Part shown: positions 35,129-45,521 of the stretch, in pieces
How positions within the stretch are numbered: position 1 is the first letter of the stretch
How the letters are laid out: the number at the start of each line of letters is the position of its first letter
DNA from: Carnegiea gigantea
Taxonomy: Eukaryota > Streptophyta > Magnoliopsida > Caryophyllales > Cactaceae
Direction: 5' to 3'
DNA length: 64,000 nt
Assembly (NCBI GenBank): GCA_029747015.1
Contig: JAKOGI010000104.1
Coordinates: forward strand, 815,001 to 879,000
Notes under the pieces: model-generated
Told to the model about the DNA's origin: nothing
The model's database searches: none
Seen by the model: only the letters and a program-made list of their open reading frames with translations
Position numbers and translations under genes: made by a program

Positions 35129-36693
35129 CCTGTCAACACTTAAGTTGACATAAAACATGGACTTAACAAAAGAAACAAATTGGCCTTCAACCCATGTTAA
35201 ATGATCTGAATTTTGCTTTGATCCATGTGTAATTGCATCAATTTGATTTTGGGAAGCTAACTGTTATGACGATAAACCACCCCTGGGCCTTCTAGTTCAT
35301 TTATGGTCCTTTCTACATCCATAAAAAGAGTTAGCAGCAAATGAGTGATGCGCATCTTTCTCCCAGACATTCATGGTCCGAAGGTCCTTCTGTGGTCAGC
35401 TTCTCCCATACTTCAAAACTACATTCTTCAATGCCTTCTTCTTTCTCTGCTTGTGCATGCTGTGAGGATAAAATGGGAAAGTAATGGTGCTTATGAGATC
35501 CTCATCCTCCCTTTCCAACTTATCCATTCGGGTTGATGCCATAATTGCTGAAATTGCATGTTCTTCTATATCGACTCTTTATTTATGGTTTTCCTTTTCA
35601 TATGGTCAACTCTCTCCTGAGGGTCAACTTCATTAAATTGACGTGGCATGATACCTTTCATCACGTACACAATTGTTGATCATTCACGAACTCTAGCTTG
35701 GATGTACACACAAGTTTTATCGCATTACCATCTGCAAGACTTCGATATTTTTTCTCCAACTTTTGATATGGTAATTTAGTCGGCATACATTGAGGAAAGT
35801 AATCATATATCATCCGCATCAATGACTCCATGGCTCTGAGTATGACTAGAGTTTTAGACATAATGGGTGGTGGGACCTATTCCACCGTAATATTGGGGTT
35901 TTCCGCCAAAGTCTCCTCTGTGAGCACGACAAGTGTAAAACTGTCATTATCGAATCCTCGTTGCTTACTTATCTGATTTGGGTGATTAACATGCTGACTT
36001 GGTAGGTTACCACCGAAAAATCCTTCAAAGAATAATTAAAATTTGCACCATCAAGATTATTGGACTTTTGGACGTAACAATTATCCCAAGGCTTTGAAAT
36101 AGGCTCCAAATTAACCGAGACCTCATTTGTAGGATCTTCCATCTCATGATCATTTTGCTGAGGCAACTCAATTCATTGGCCAGGCCAATCCGTTAATTTG
36201 AGTATACTACTTTGAATGCATAGTGGATCAAACACTTCCTTACATTTGTCAGGACCTTTGTTAGATTCCGGTTCCCTTCCATTGGTGTTGACCCAAACTT
36301 CTCCCTCAACCCTCTTGAGTTCCTTAGTAATGAATTTGTTTTTCTTTTTTTGGTTCAAATGTAAGAGCGATCTCACGGTCTATCCATGCATCCTCTATCA
36401 TATTTAAGTTAAGATGAGCTAATTGAGTCTCTCCTGCATATTACATTGACATTGTAAGGGTCAAATTTCATGACCAATTCACAGTTCACTATTGCTCTTT
36501 CATATTCATTAAGCTCAACCAACTTGTGCTAGGCTAGACTTAAGAGTGATAGCCAATTCAGACATCAACCCTCTTTTAGTTTTTTGCTAATGAGTACTCA
36601 AACTTGTCCATATAGACATAGATGTCGAAACAATTAAGAACAATTATTGAGGAGAATTCACTTAAATAGCTTTTTATTTTTGGTCGACAAGTT
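35129..36693. other. No recognised gene; broken minus-strand frames
   Basis: About 1.56 kb. Minus-strand frames of 65-67 codons at 35661-36376 follow each other with stops and could be the remains of one coding region (for example LKRVEGEVWVNTNGREPE and EPISKPWDNCYVQKSNN), but I recognise no family. Nothing else supported. Confidence 0.4.
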
Positions 36694-36703
36694 GGGCATT
36701 CAT

Positions 36704-37617
36704 GGGCGGATTTATGTGGGAGGGAGGGGTTTCCATGCCCAAAAAACCTCTTTAATACCCTTTTGAAGCCCAAGATTTTCCTTCACTAAGAATACAATTA
36801 GACACCCCATAAAAATGTTTGGAATTTGGATGTATCATAATGAGAGCCCAAAAGACAGGTAGCCTATTTGCATTATTTTATTAAAAGTTGACAACTACCC
36901 TAATTTTTTATGTCATATTTGATTTTTTATGTAGTAAAGGGGGGCCTCTCTTTCTGCATGCTAAGGAAGAAGTCAAATCTCCAGCCTGTCTCTCACACTT
37001 GTCATTATGATCTTATTGTTATGTCATGTCTCAACAAACACCTACATCAAGTATTCCACCAATTCATCAATGCAAGCGTAATAATATTAAATTTATGTAA
37101 TCCAAAGTCCAAAGCAAATGACAAAACAGGTTATATTGTCTAGAATACATATTGGGTACTAACTCTGCATCTTATAAGAGGGCGAAAAAAAGACTACTAT
37201 ATGAGATATTTTAATATAACTAATTAATATATTATCACTACTTTACTAGCTATTCTTGTTGATTTTGTACTATGTAAAATGAATTACTAACATCTTCTTT
37301 GTTTATGCTTAATTTATAATTTTGTCTAATTACTAAAACTGTTATAGTATACACGTTATATTTGACTTATGTATGACAATATATACATGGAGTGTATGGA
37401 ATTTTATTACATTATCTCATTATACTTATTCTAATTACTAAATGCTTTTAATCCCGCTTTATAATTTAATAGTACTTGTTAAGCCTTATTCAATTTTTAT
37501 ACATAGCAATACTAATTACTAAGGATGCATTGTTGCAAAAAAAGGTGGATATTCGATGTATTGTATTAGTTTTAATAGATGGACACCCCTGACCAAATAC
37601 TCTAAATCCGCCACTAT
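36704..37617. mobile_element. Non-autonomous TIR element (hAT-like), 914 bp
   Basis: Flanked by an identical GGGCATTCAT at 36694-36703 and 37618-37627. Ends are inverted: left GGGCGGATTTATGTGGGAG, right (complement) CATAGTGGCGGATTTAGAG. Inside are only AT-rich sequence and short frames. The duplication is longer than the 8 bp of hAT elements if all ten bases count, so the superfamily is not certain. Confidence 0.75.
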
Positions 37618-37627
37618 GGGCATTCAT

Positions 37628-38315
37628 TGCCTTTCTATTAAGAGAAGATAGACCGGGTAGATGAGTGCAATGGTGAATTTAGACATTTAAAATAGGGGGT
37701 CCATCTATTAATATCATCACTAATATATATGTCCCAAAAAAATTCATATGATATATAATATGCTAATCTATTTTACGAAAGTTCCATCTCAATTTTTTTT
37801 AACAAACTTCAGTCTCGTATTTCTACACTAGCAGAAATTGTTATGAAACGATAATATAGCCCACTTTTTTACTTTAAAAAAAAGCACTGTGGTAGTCTAC
37901 TACTACTTTTGTTCTGTGCAATTCATCGTATTTTGAAGTTGGTACAAAATTGTGCTGTTACAATTACCTATTATTTACCAAAACCGTTGGTTGTAGAGCA
38001 TAAATCATTAGTATCAAGTAATGAAACCCGAAAAACAAAAAATTAGGCTACAAAGTGACTATGCCAAGCATGAAATGAAACTACAAATGAGCAGTCTCCA
38101 CCATCTAATCACACCAAAATGGGGAAAAAAAATCATACACAAACTTAAAGAAAATTCTACACCAAGAAAACATTAAAACTGAACAATAAAAAAAAAAATC
38201 AATAATGACAATAAAAGAAAAGTAAAGATATTAATATTTAATTAAATGAAAAGTCTAAAATTCACATAAGAGAGAGAGGGACGCAGACACGGGAATAGAT
38301 TTGAAAAGGTGGAAC
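37628..38315. other. No gene recognised
   Basis: AT-rich sequence with A runs between the TIR element and caulimovirid element D. No coding potential or clear repeat structure seen. Confidence 0.5.
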
Positions 38316-38324
38316 GTAATTTTA

Positions 38325-38510
38325 CAGGAAAAAAGACATAAAGGTATCTTAAGTTTTGTATAAACAACAAAAAGGCCCCTCACTTTTTGAAAACAACTGC
38401 AGGGTACCTCGCTTTTTAGGAAAACCAACTGAAGGAACCCTATTCACTGTTGACCTTATTTGCACGAACGCCCAAAACGTTTCATATTTGCAAATCTACT
38501 CTCAATCCTT
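38325..38510 (+). repeat. Element D inverted-repeat arm, 5' end
   Basis: Pairs with about 45330-45512. Best matches lie in the outer 100 bp; a weaker match (TTCATATTTGCAAAT) extends inward. The equivalent inward block exists in B, which shows a conserved leader. Confidence 0.7.
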
Positions 38511-38588
38511 AAAAACTTACTTTCGGAAAATCTAAATTTGTGTTCGTGATATTTTGCTCACTAGTAGTATTCGAAGTTCTCTTTCAAT

Positions 38589-38602
38589 TGCTATCAGAGC
38601 CA
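38589..38602 (+). promoter_or_regulatory. Element D primer-binding site
   Basis: TTGCTATCAGAGCC, near-complementary to tRNA-Met, followed by ACGT as in B and A/C, about 80 bp before ORF1. Confidence 0.78.
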
Positions 38603-38678
38603 CGTAACCAAAAATAATTAAAATAATTAAGCTAATCAATGATTAATTAGACTAATTAACTGATATTAACTGTGATTA

Positions 38679-39017
38679 ATGTTAGAATCATCACCTGCTT
38701 GCCCTGGACCAAATTATTCACATATTGTTCACTTACCAGAAGGCCTTTCTCCATTAGCACCCCAATTAAATTATATCACTGATATAGTTTTAGAATTAAA
38801 AGTAGAATTAGTTAAAATTAAGACTGAACTCAAGGAGCCAAAGAATCAGTTAACTGTAGTACATCTTTCTCTTATTAACGAAGTTACGCATAGCGAAAAA
38901 GCTATTCCTAGTATTAGTACTCCTTTTCAGTATAAATATCCTTTTCAAAACTCAAAAAGCAAGATTCCATTTTCTTTACATGAGATTAAAATCCAAAAAG
39001 AAGTAGGAGAAAAATAA
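38679..39017 (+). CDS. Element D small ORF1, open
   Basis: 112 codons from ATG 38679. It has SPACPGPNYSHIVHLPEGLS near the N-terminus, a helical ITDIVLELKVELVKIK centre and a basic C-terminus (IQKEVGEK). It is conserved with C (108 codons, open) and B (one stop). It starts shortly after the PBS, like the first ORF of many caulimovirids. No function assigned. Confidence 0.55.
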   Translation: MLESSPACPGPNYSHIVHLPEGLSPLAPQLNYITDIVLELKVELVKIKTELKEPKNQLTVVHLSLINEVTHSEKAIPSISTPFQYKYPFQNSKSKIPFSLHEIKIQKEVGEK

Positions 39018-39018
39018 G

Positions 39019-39330
39019 TTGAAAAAACAGAAAAAGATGATGAAGTATGAACAATATACTCTTGAAGAGTTACAAAAAATGTTCAAGAAAGAACAAAATC
39101 TAGAAGAATTAAACAAAATCATGAGCGCTATTAGTGATAAATATGACGTTTTATCTGATAAAAATGAAGAGACTAATAATATCCAATTAGAAGAAAAAAT
39201 ATATGAGTAAATGAATCTGATTCAATTAGAAGAAGAAATATATCAGCAAATGAATCTAATTCAATTAGAAGATCTCAATATATTACCATTAGAAGAAATT
39301 AGAAGAAAACTAGATAAAAAAATATGGTAA
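39019..39330 (+). pseudogene. Element D small ORF2, with internal tandem duplication and stop
   Basis: Starts 1 base after ORF1. KYEQYTLEELQKMF and LNKIMSAISDKYDVL match B and C. A segment encoding IQLEE-IY-(Q)MNL is present twice in tandem (about 39180-39260), where B and C have it once. The first copy ends in TAA at 39208-39210. The rest continues in frame to LEEIRRKLDKK and a stop at 39330, 2 bases before the coat ATG. Confidence 0.6.
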
Positions 39331-39331
39331 A

Positions 39332-41350
39332 ATGACTGTTGAAGATGAGACCAATGAGATTGGTGAAGAACTCGACTTAAGTGAAACAGAGACTAATCTA
39401 GTTAAAAATATTGTTCCGAAACTTGAAGAATTTGGCAAACCTTCTAGAAGAAATACTCATTTCTTAAGACCTACCTACGTTCCAGTAGGTCGTACAAGCA
39501 ATTTTCCCTTTGGATTCATTCCAAAGAAAACCACGACCTTTGAGGAAATTGGCCTTACCCCAATTAGCTAAACATGGTACATCTTAAACATTGATGGAGC
39601 CCATAATAGAGAAGAAATATTTGAGCATTGGAAAGGAGGCATGAATAGTATCTTAAATTTAAATATTACATGGACTGCTGTTAATTTCTTAAACTGCATC
39701 GCATATAACTTTTCTGGCACTGTAGCTGACTAATATGATTTATTAACTGAAAAAGGTAAAAATGCATTAAGAATAATGGAGCCACCAGCTATAATGTTCA
39801 AAAATCTATGTAAAGAAATTGAAACCAAGTTCATCGGAGCTAAACTTGATTCCGAAGAAAAAGTAAGAGAATGTCCAAGAAAGATTAACAATATAAAATT
39901 ATGGAATATGAGATATCTAAAATATTATATTGCTGAATTTAGTCAATATTATTATAAAATTGGGTATAGTAAAACCAACCTTGGTATGTTTTATGATAAA
40001 TTACCATATCCTATAAATTTCATAATTAATGAAAAATACATTGCATATATGGAACAAGCAGATGTCATTAATACCCTCGGTTCTAGAATCTCTTATCTAA
40101 GAAAATGGATCAATGATCAATGTCTTGATCTCCAAAAGCAAAAGAAAATTAAGAAGTAATTCCTAACTTGCTGGGATTCACCTCACCAATGGGAAAAAGA
40201 ACCTGAAAGGAGATGAAAAAGAAAATTTTATAAGAAAAGGAGCTTTAATAAGCAAAAAGGCGAGAAATATAGAAGAAAATATTATAACAAACCAAGTTCT
40301 AAAAAACACAGTTTTTTTTTTTTAGGAAAGCTGCTTACTGTCCCGCAGGAAAAAATAACTGCAAATGCTGGGTATGCGGAGAAGTAGGACATTATGCTAA
40401 CGAATGTAAAAATAGGAGGAATAATAAACTGATTGAAACCTTGGATAGCCTAGATAATGTTGAGCTTAGTGAAGATGAAATATTAGACCTAACCTTTAAT
40501 AACAACAAAGGGATTGTTGAAATTATAATGGACAATGAATATGAAGAAAGTGACCATAAAGAAACAAGTCATATGATGAAAAGTAGTTTGGTTATCCTTA
40601 GTGATTTTCAAGGAGAAGAGTTTATTGTAGACAATGATCATGAAGAAGTCAAAGGAGATTGGGTTCTTCCCCTAATCCAAAAAAGACATGATCTATAAAA
40701 AAAATCAATATTTCAATTAAAAAGTAAATACGTATGTGAAATGACGAAAGGAGATCTTGAGATAAAGGATTGTGAGTATGATATTGGGGAAGTTAATCTC
40801 ATTAATTAGGAGAATATCCTTAAGCATAACAAGGACAGAAAGTATAGTTATATCCATATCAGAAGTGTCTAAGTTCAAATCACTCCGTTAAAATATTATG
40901 GTAAAGATATTGATTTTTACGCTTTACTCTATGATATTAGGCATACTAAATTTAATAATCAAATTATCACAGGGATAAAAATCAATTTATATAATGGGTC
41001 AGTAGGATTCAATTGCCGACTTGGATATTATGTGAGTCTAAAAGATGAATTTGCTAAAAATTTCCTATCCCTTAGGATAAAAACAGTTGGGATAGATATG
41101 AAAAAAGGAGGATATCTCTTAAGGATATTTTGAAAAATTATCTATAAATTAGATAATACAATAGACCCTAAGACTAAGGTGACAATGATAGAGGTAGGGA
41201 AATTTTAAAGTGCTACCCCTATAGAGGATTAAATTCAATCCTCAGGAGATAAAAATCAATTGTTTATGGATATCGAGTTTTGCCAATCCTATAAAGATCA
41301 ATAAGAAAAATATAATAAAAATTGATGAGGAGAGCAAAATCACCATTAAA
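39332..41350 (+). pseudogene. Element D coat protein, zinc finger, movement protein
   Basis: Coat ATG at 39332. Frames run 39332-39571 and 39776-40159, separated by stops; the second includes FSQYYYKIGYSKTNLGMFYDKLPYPI, a coat-protein C-terminal pattern seen in badnaviruses and relatives. A basic stretch (RKFYKKRSFNKQKGEKYRR) is followed by a frameshifting T run (40310-40322) and a CCHC finger CKCWVCGEVGHYANEC (about 40360-40408). An acidic linker (40441-40698) precedes the movement-protein part. There the 30K-type block is present with a stop inside it (about 40870), and KFNNQIITGIKINL follows (about 40950). No intact protein remains. Confidence 0.78.
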
Positions 41351-41368
41351 TCCTAATTATTAAGAAGA

Positions 41369-43500
41369 ATGAGTACAAGGTCAGATTGGAGAGAAGGATC
41401 TTCATCAGCCAATGAAGAACTTAAAGAAGATGATGCAATTAGTATGACCAGTGAAATGAGTAGAATGAGTTTTGAAGCTGCAAGACCCAGTGTAGATCGA
41501 ATTATGAGTCTAGATAGAAGGGTCATTGGGCACAAAATAAGAATAGTCAGTGAACCTATTTATGAGGATGAATTAGTCAAAAATATGACTATGGAAATAT
41601 GCTATGAAGCTACCAATACAAACCCTAGTAGCATCTATATCCTAATAAAGGTATATTTAGAAGGATATAATAAATATGAACTGTGTGCTTACATAGATAG
41701 TGGTTGTTCTGTATGCTTTAAAAAATGATCATTATTTCTTGAGTTTGTATGGAAAAGAGCTAAAACCCTTTTACAAGTAAGGATAGCTAATAATAGTACT
41801 ATGAGCCACAATGAAACCATAGAACGATTATCTATAGAATTAGGAGGAGTTCAGTGCATTATACCAATTCTATGACTACTGATCAACCCTCTCATAATAT
41901 GATTATTGAGAATAATTTTCAAAGATTTTATTCTCCATGCATCCAGACCATAAATCAGATAATATTCACAATTAATGGTCACCCAGTTCCTATTGAAAAA
42001 TTAAGTAAGGCTTATACTCATCAGAAAATTAAATTTACACGCAGCCAGCATGGTGAAAAGGTAATGCCAGTACAACGTGAAGTAGCATTGACAATCTCAT
42101 TACTTGAATTATCTATTAAAGAATAGATTGTCGAACAACAAGAAAAATTATGTAAGGAATTCTACTCTGATAATCTACTAAAATTTTGGGATAAAGATAA
42201 GACATTTGCTAAAATTACTCTACTAAATCCCAACGCTATTATTCGAGTCAAATAAATGGTATATACACACTAGGATATTCAAGAATTTGATAAACAAACC
42301 AAAGAACTTCTGGATAAAGAATTAATTAGGAATAGCAAGAGTCCTCACATCAGTTATGCTTTCATGGTAAGGAATCATATTGAAGAAAAAAGAGGCAAAG
42401 TTAGAATGATAATCAATTATGAAAAGCTTAATGATAATACTGTCTTTGATAGTTATTATGTTCCTAACAAAACTGTCATTTTCAATAGAATTCAAGGAGC
42501 ATCTTGGTTCTCAAAATGTATTACAAAAGTGGTTATTGACAGATAAAAATGGATGAGAAAAGTATTCCTTCAACTGCATTTAGTGCCCCACAAGGACAAT
42601 ATGAGTGGATAGTAATACCATTTGGTCTTAAAAATACACCCCAAATATTCTAGAGAAGAATGGATAACATCTTCAAAGACCTTAATCATTATTGTTTAGT
42701 TTATATTGATAATATCCTTGTCATTTTCAAAACCATAGAGCAGCACAAAGATGATATTTTAGCTGCAAGCCAAAGATGCATTGACCCTGGTATTATACTT
42801 GAAAAAAACAAGTGTATTTATGCTGAATAAGAAATTGAATTTTTAGGTCTAGAGATAAAAGCTGTACAAATTATTCTACAAAAGTATGTTCTAAAAAAGT
42901 AGAAAATTTTTCTTAAAAAATTGAAGATAGGAAGCAACTAGAAAGGCTTCTTGGATGCATTACCTATACTTCATGTTTCATTAAAGATTTAGCTAATTCT
43001 AAGAAAACCATTGCAGGAAAAACTCAAGAAAGACTTAAGTTGGACATGGATCACTAATGATACAAAGATTATTCAAAATTTCAAAAAAATGTGTAAAAAT
43101 CTTTCTATTCTTAATTTACCTAATGAAGGAGATGATTTAGTTCTTGAGACAGATGCCAGTAATGAGCACTGGAATGCAGTACTCAAAATTAAAGAAGGCA
43201 AAAAACTCTACAAATATTATAATGGAAGTTTTAATCAGGCAGAATGCAACTATCCCACAATGAAAAAAGAAATCCTTACAGTCATGAGGGGAATTGAAAA
43301 GTTTTTAATCTTTTTAGCCCAAAAATCTTTTCTCATTCGAACTGATTGTAAAGGAATACTTGGTTTTGTGAAGAAGAATTTATCAAATATGCAAGCGCAA
43401 GGGGACTCCTGCGTTGGCAATTATGGCTTAACCAATTTTTCTTTTCTATTGAACATATACAGGGATCGAAGAACTCTCTAACAGACAGTCTAACTCGATA
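41369..43500 (+). pseudogene. Element D pol: aspartic protease, RT, RNase H
   Basis: ATG at 41369 (MSTRSDW). The protease active site is kept as AYIDSGCSVCF (about 41690), followed by a stop. A pre-RT segment (41854-42126) contains a QIIFTINGHPVPIEKL stretch. RT fingers lie at 42364-42546. In the palm the catalytic box reads YIDN instead of YIDD (about 42703), a loss of a metal-binding aspartate. RNase H (43011-43481) keeps ETDASNEHW and FLIRTDCKGILG. Frame breaks occur at 42250-42320, 42830 and 42900. These changes exclude activity of this copy. Confidence 0.82.
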
Positions 43501-43509
43501 AGTCGCTAA

Positions 43510-44600
43510 TAGTGATCATCAAAGCCAACATCCTGTCAGAAAAAGAGGAAATTCTTAACGAAATGTCATTCCTACTAGAATGGGTTACGCCTTCTAGTAA
43601 AGTTCTTATCTATAATCTAGAATTCCATACAAAAAGTAGATCACGTTTTGGTCTAATATTTACTGCCTGCCTAACAGCCCAAAGATTTTCTCTTTTAAAG
43701 TTACAAATTAGTTACCTTCAGTGTCCTTATGATATCCAAGAAAAAATAAGTTTTCATGTTCAAGAAAAATGGTTCAATGAGTAATATGTAGCCTGCATCG
43801 ATCTTTATTATAATTATTCCTATGATATTTGGGAATCTTGGAGTACAGCGACCTATTTTTCTGACAGATCTGGAATTGGTGGTATTTGTTTTCCATCAAA
43901 TTCGTTATCTCCAAATAATCCTGTTTTTAAAGCCTAAAAATTCGGGATGATACTTTACTTCATAGAAATCCCAAATCCAAAATTCCTATTTTCTCAACCT
44001 TAACTAAATTCTAACAATGCATGTTCAAAAAGATCCATTGGATTTTTACATTTTCTGAGGGTCTAACAAAAATTCCAGTTCACAGATGTCTAACTTTAAA
44101 GGTTTATAACACTCTAATTGAATATGAAAATGGAAAAGTCAACCCAACCCATTATCTTGTCCAAATCGTTGACTGCGACGATCTCAATGATCAACGATAA
44201 AATTAGATTCATGAAAATCCGGTACATTTAGCTACTGATCCTACTTTATCAAGGACCGTTGCATTTTTCAACATTTATCATCAATGTTGGGCATTAATTG
44301 AACAAGGAAAAACATTAATGCATTGTGAAAATTCTACTTTTGCCTATGATAATGAATTTAAAGGCTACATGAAGGTGGATGGAACAGTATCAGAAGATAT
44401 CTTTGATTATCGCTTTGGTGTTGGAGCTGGAAAGTTCTTATTAGAAAAAGAAAAAATAATCTCTTTGAATTATTTGAAGAATGGGATCCAAAGCATCTTA
44501 AGCAATTTGATGAAGATTTTGATGATTATCCAGATAATAATGGTTTGGAAGATACAATTAAAGATGAAGAAATGCAAAATCTCAATAATGATGACTAGTC
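43510..44600 (+). pseudogene. Element D last ORF (unknown function)
   Basis: Overlaps the pol end. A first part, 43512-43784, has LSEKEEILNEMSFLLEWVTPS and VLIYNLEFHTKSRSRFG. Frames then break until 44318, where ENSTFAYDNEFKGYMK resumes; the acidic C-terminus is frameshifted. Homologous to A (7912-8693 with 21067-21382) and B. Conserved in all three copies, so it is a genuine gene of this lineage, with no domain I can name. Confidence 0.6.
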
Positions 44601-44689
44601 TTGTCATCATTAAAAGTTCTGAAAAATGGCTGCCTCCTTATTATACTATTTTGACAAGCGTCTGGTCTGAAAAATAAATTGTGTACTGA

Positions 44690-45512
44690 AGAGTCAATAT
44701 GTACTGTAGCCATATGAAAAAGCTTTATGTACTGTAGCCATTAGGGCATCCTATTTACCTCATCTCCTAGAGAGGTCGAGTGCTGAGACGGGACACAATC
44801 ATTTGACCATTCTTAAGCACAAGAGAAGTTGTGGTTCCCCATTTCTCTATGGGCAAACATCTTTAATGATCTTGTTTAAGTCCCTCTTCAAACTTTCCAT
44901 TGTAATATAATCACTTTCAAACTTTCAATAAAAGAAGTTTCCCAGTAAGGAACGTTATTCAATCGAACCTTATATCTTAAATATTATAGTTTCTTGATTA
45001 AAGTCTCACTATCTTTTAAAAAATATTTAAAACTTGATTAATAACTATAGTCTGATCTAAAGAAGGTGGGGTTGAGATTAGCAATCTCTGTAAACCGAAA
45101 GCTAAAGGAACGCCAGAGTCCAGCGTCGGCTAAGTTCAGGTAAATGTTAAAACTCTCTAATTAAGTTTTTAATTATTTTTGCTAAGCATGATGGACTTAT
45201 AACCACAAAAATTATAATATCTGAGATCTAAGTAGTAGATTGTGGTAATTAGTACTAGAAAAATCATTATAAGAAGTTTAATCAGTTAAAATAAGTATAT
45301 TTCCTAAAAAACCCTAAAACAGCTTATTTACACGTTTTTCCTATTTCAGGGACTATTCTGCAATTTCTAAAAGTTCAAGGGTTAAAATAACAGAAAAAAG
45401 GGCCTAAACGTCTTTTGTTCAAAAACTGAAGGACCCCCGGTGTCATTTTCAAAAGGTCAGGGATCAAAGAGTACTTAACAAAAAATATAGGATACCTCGG
45501 AGTTATTTATTG
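44690..45512 (+). promoter_or_regulatory. Element D promoter remnant, poly(A) signal, leader, 3' inverted-repeat arm
   Basis: TACTGTAGCCAT direct repeats (44700-44740), a decayed TATA region before AGAGAGGTCGAG (about 44770), AATAAA at 44937-44942, and a leader containing CAATCTCTGTAAACCGAAAGC. The terminal arm follows at about 45330-45512. The TATA box of B is not preserved here. Confidence 0.6.
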
Positions 45513-45521
45513 TAATTTTAC

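Larger units (their letters stand above)
38325..45512 (+). mobile_element. Caulimovirid-like element D with TIRs and 8-10 bp TSD
   Basis: A plus-strand unit of about 7.19 kb flanked by GTAATTTTAC at 38316-38325 and 45512-45521 (10 identical bases; the true duplication is 8-10 bp because terminal bases overlap). The ends are imperfect inverted repeats: left CAGGAAAAAAGACATAAAGG then GTATCTTAAGTTTTGT, right (complement) AATAAATAACTCCGAGG then TATCCTATATTTTTTG; a second shared block is TTTTTGAAAA against CTTTTGAAAA. Content and order equal those of B and A/C: PBS, ORF1, ORF2, coat/zinc finger, movement, pol, last ORF, promoter. It is not nested in another recognised element. Stops and frameshifts run throughout. 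Confidence 0.87.
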
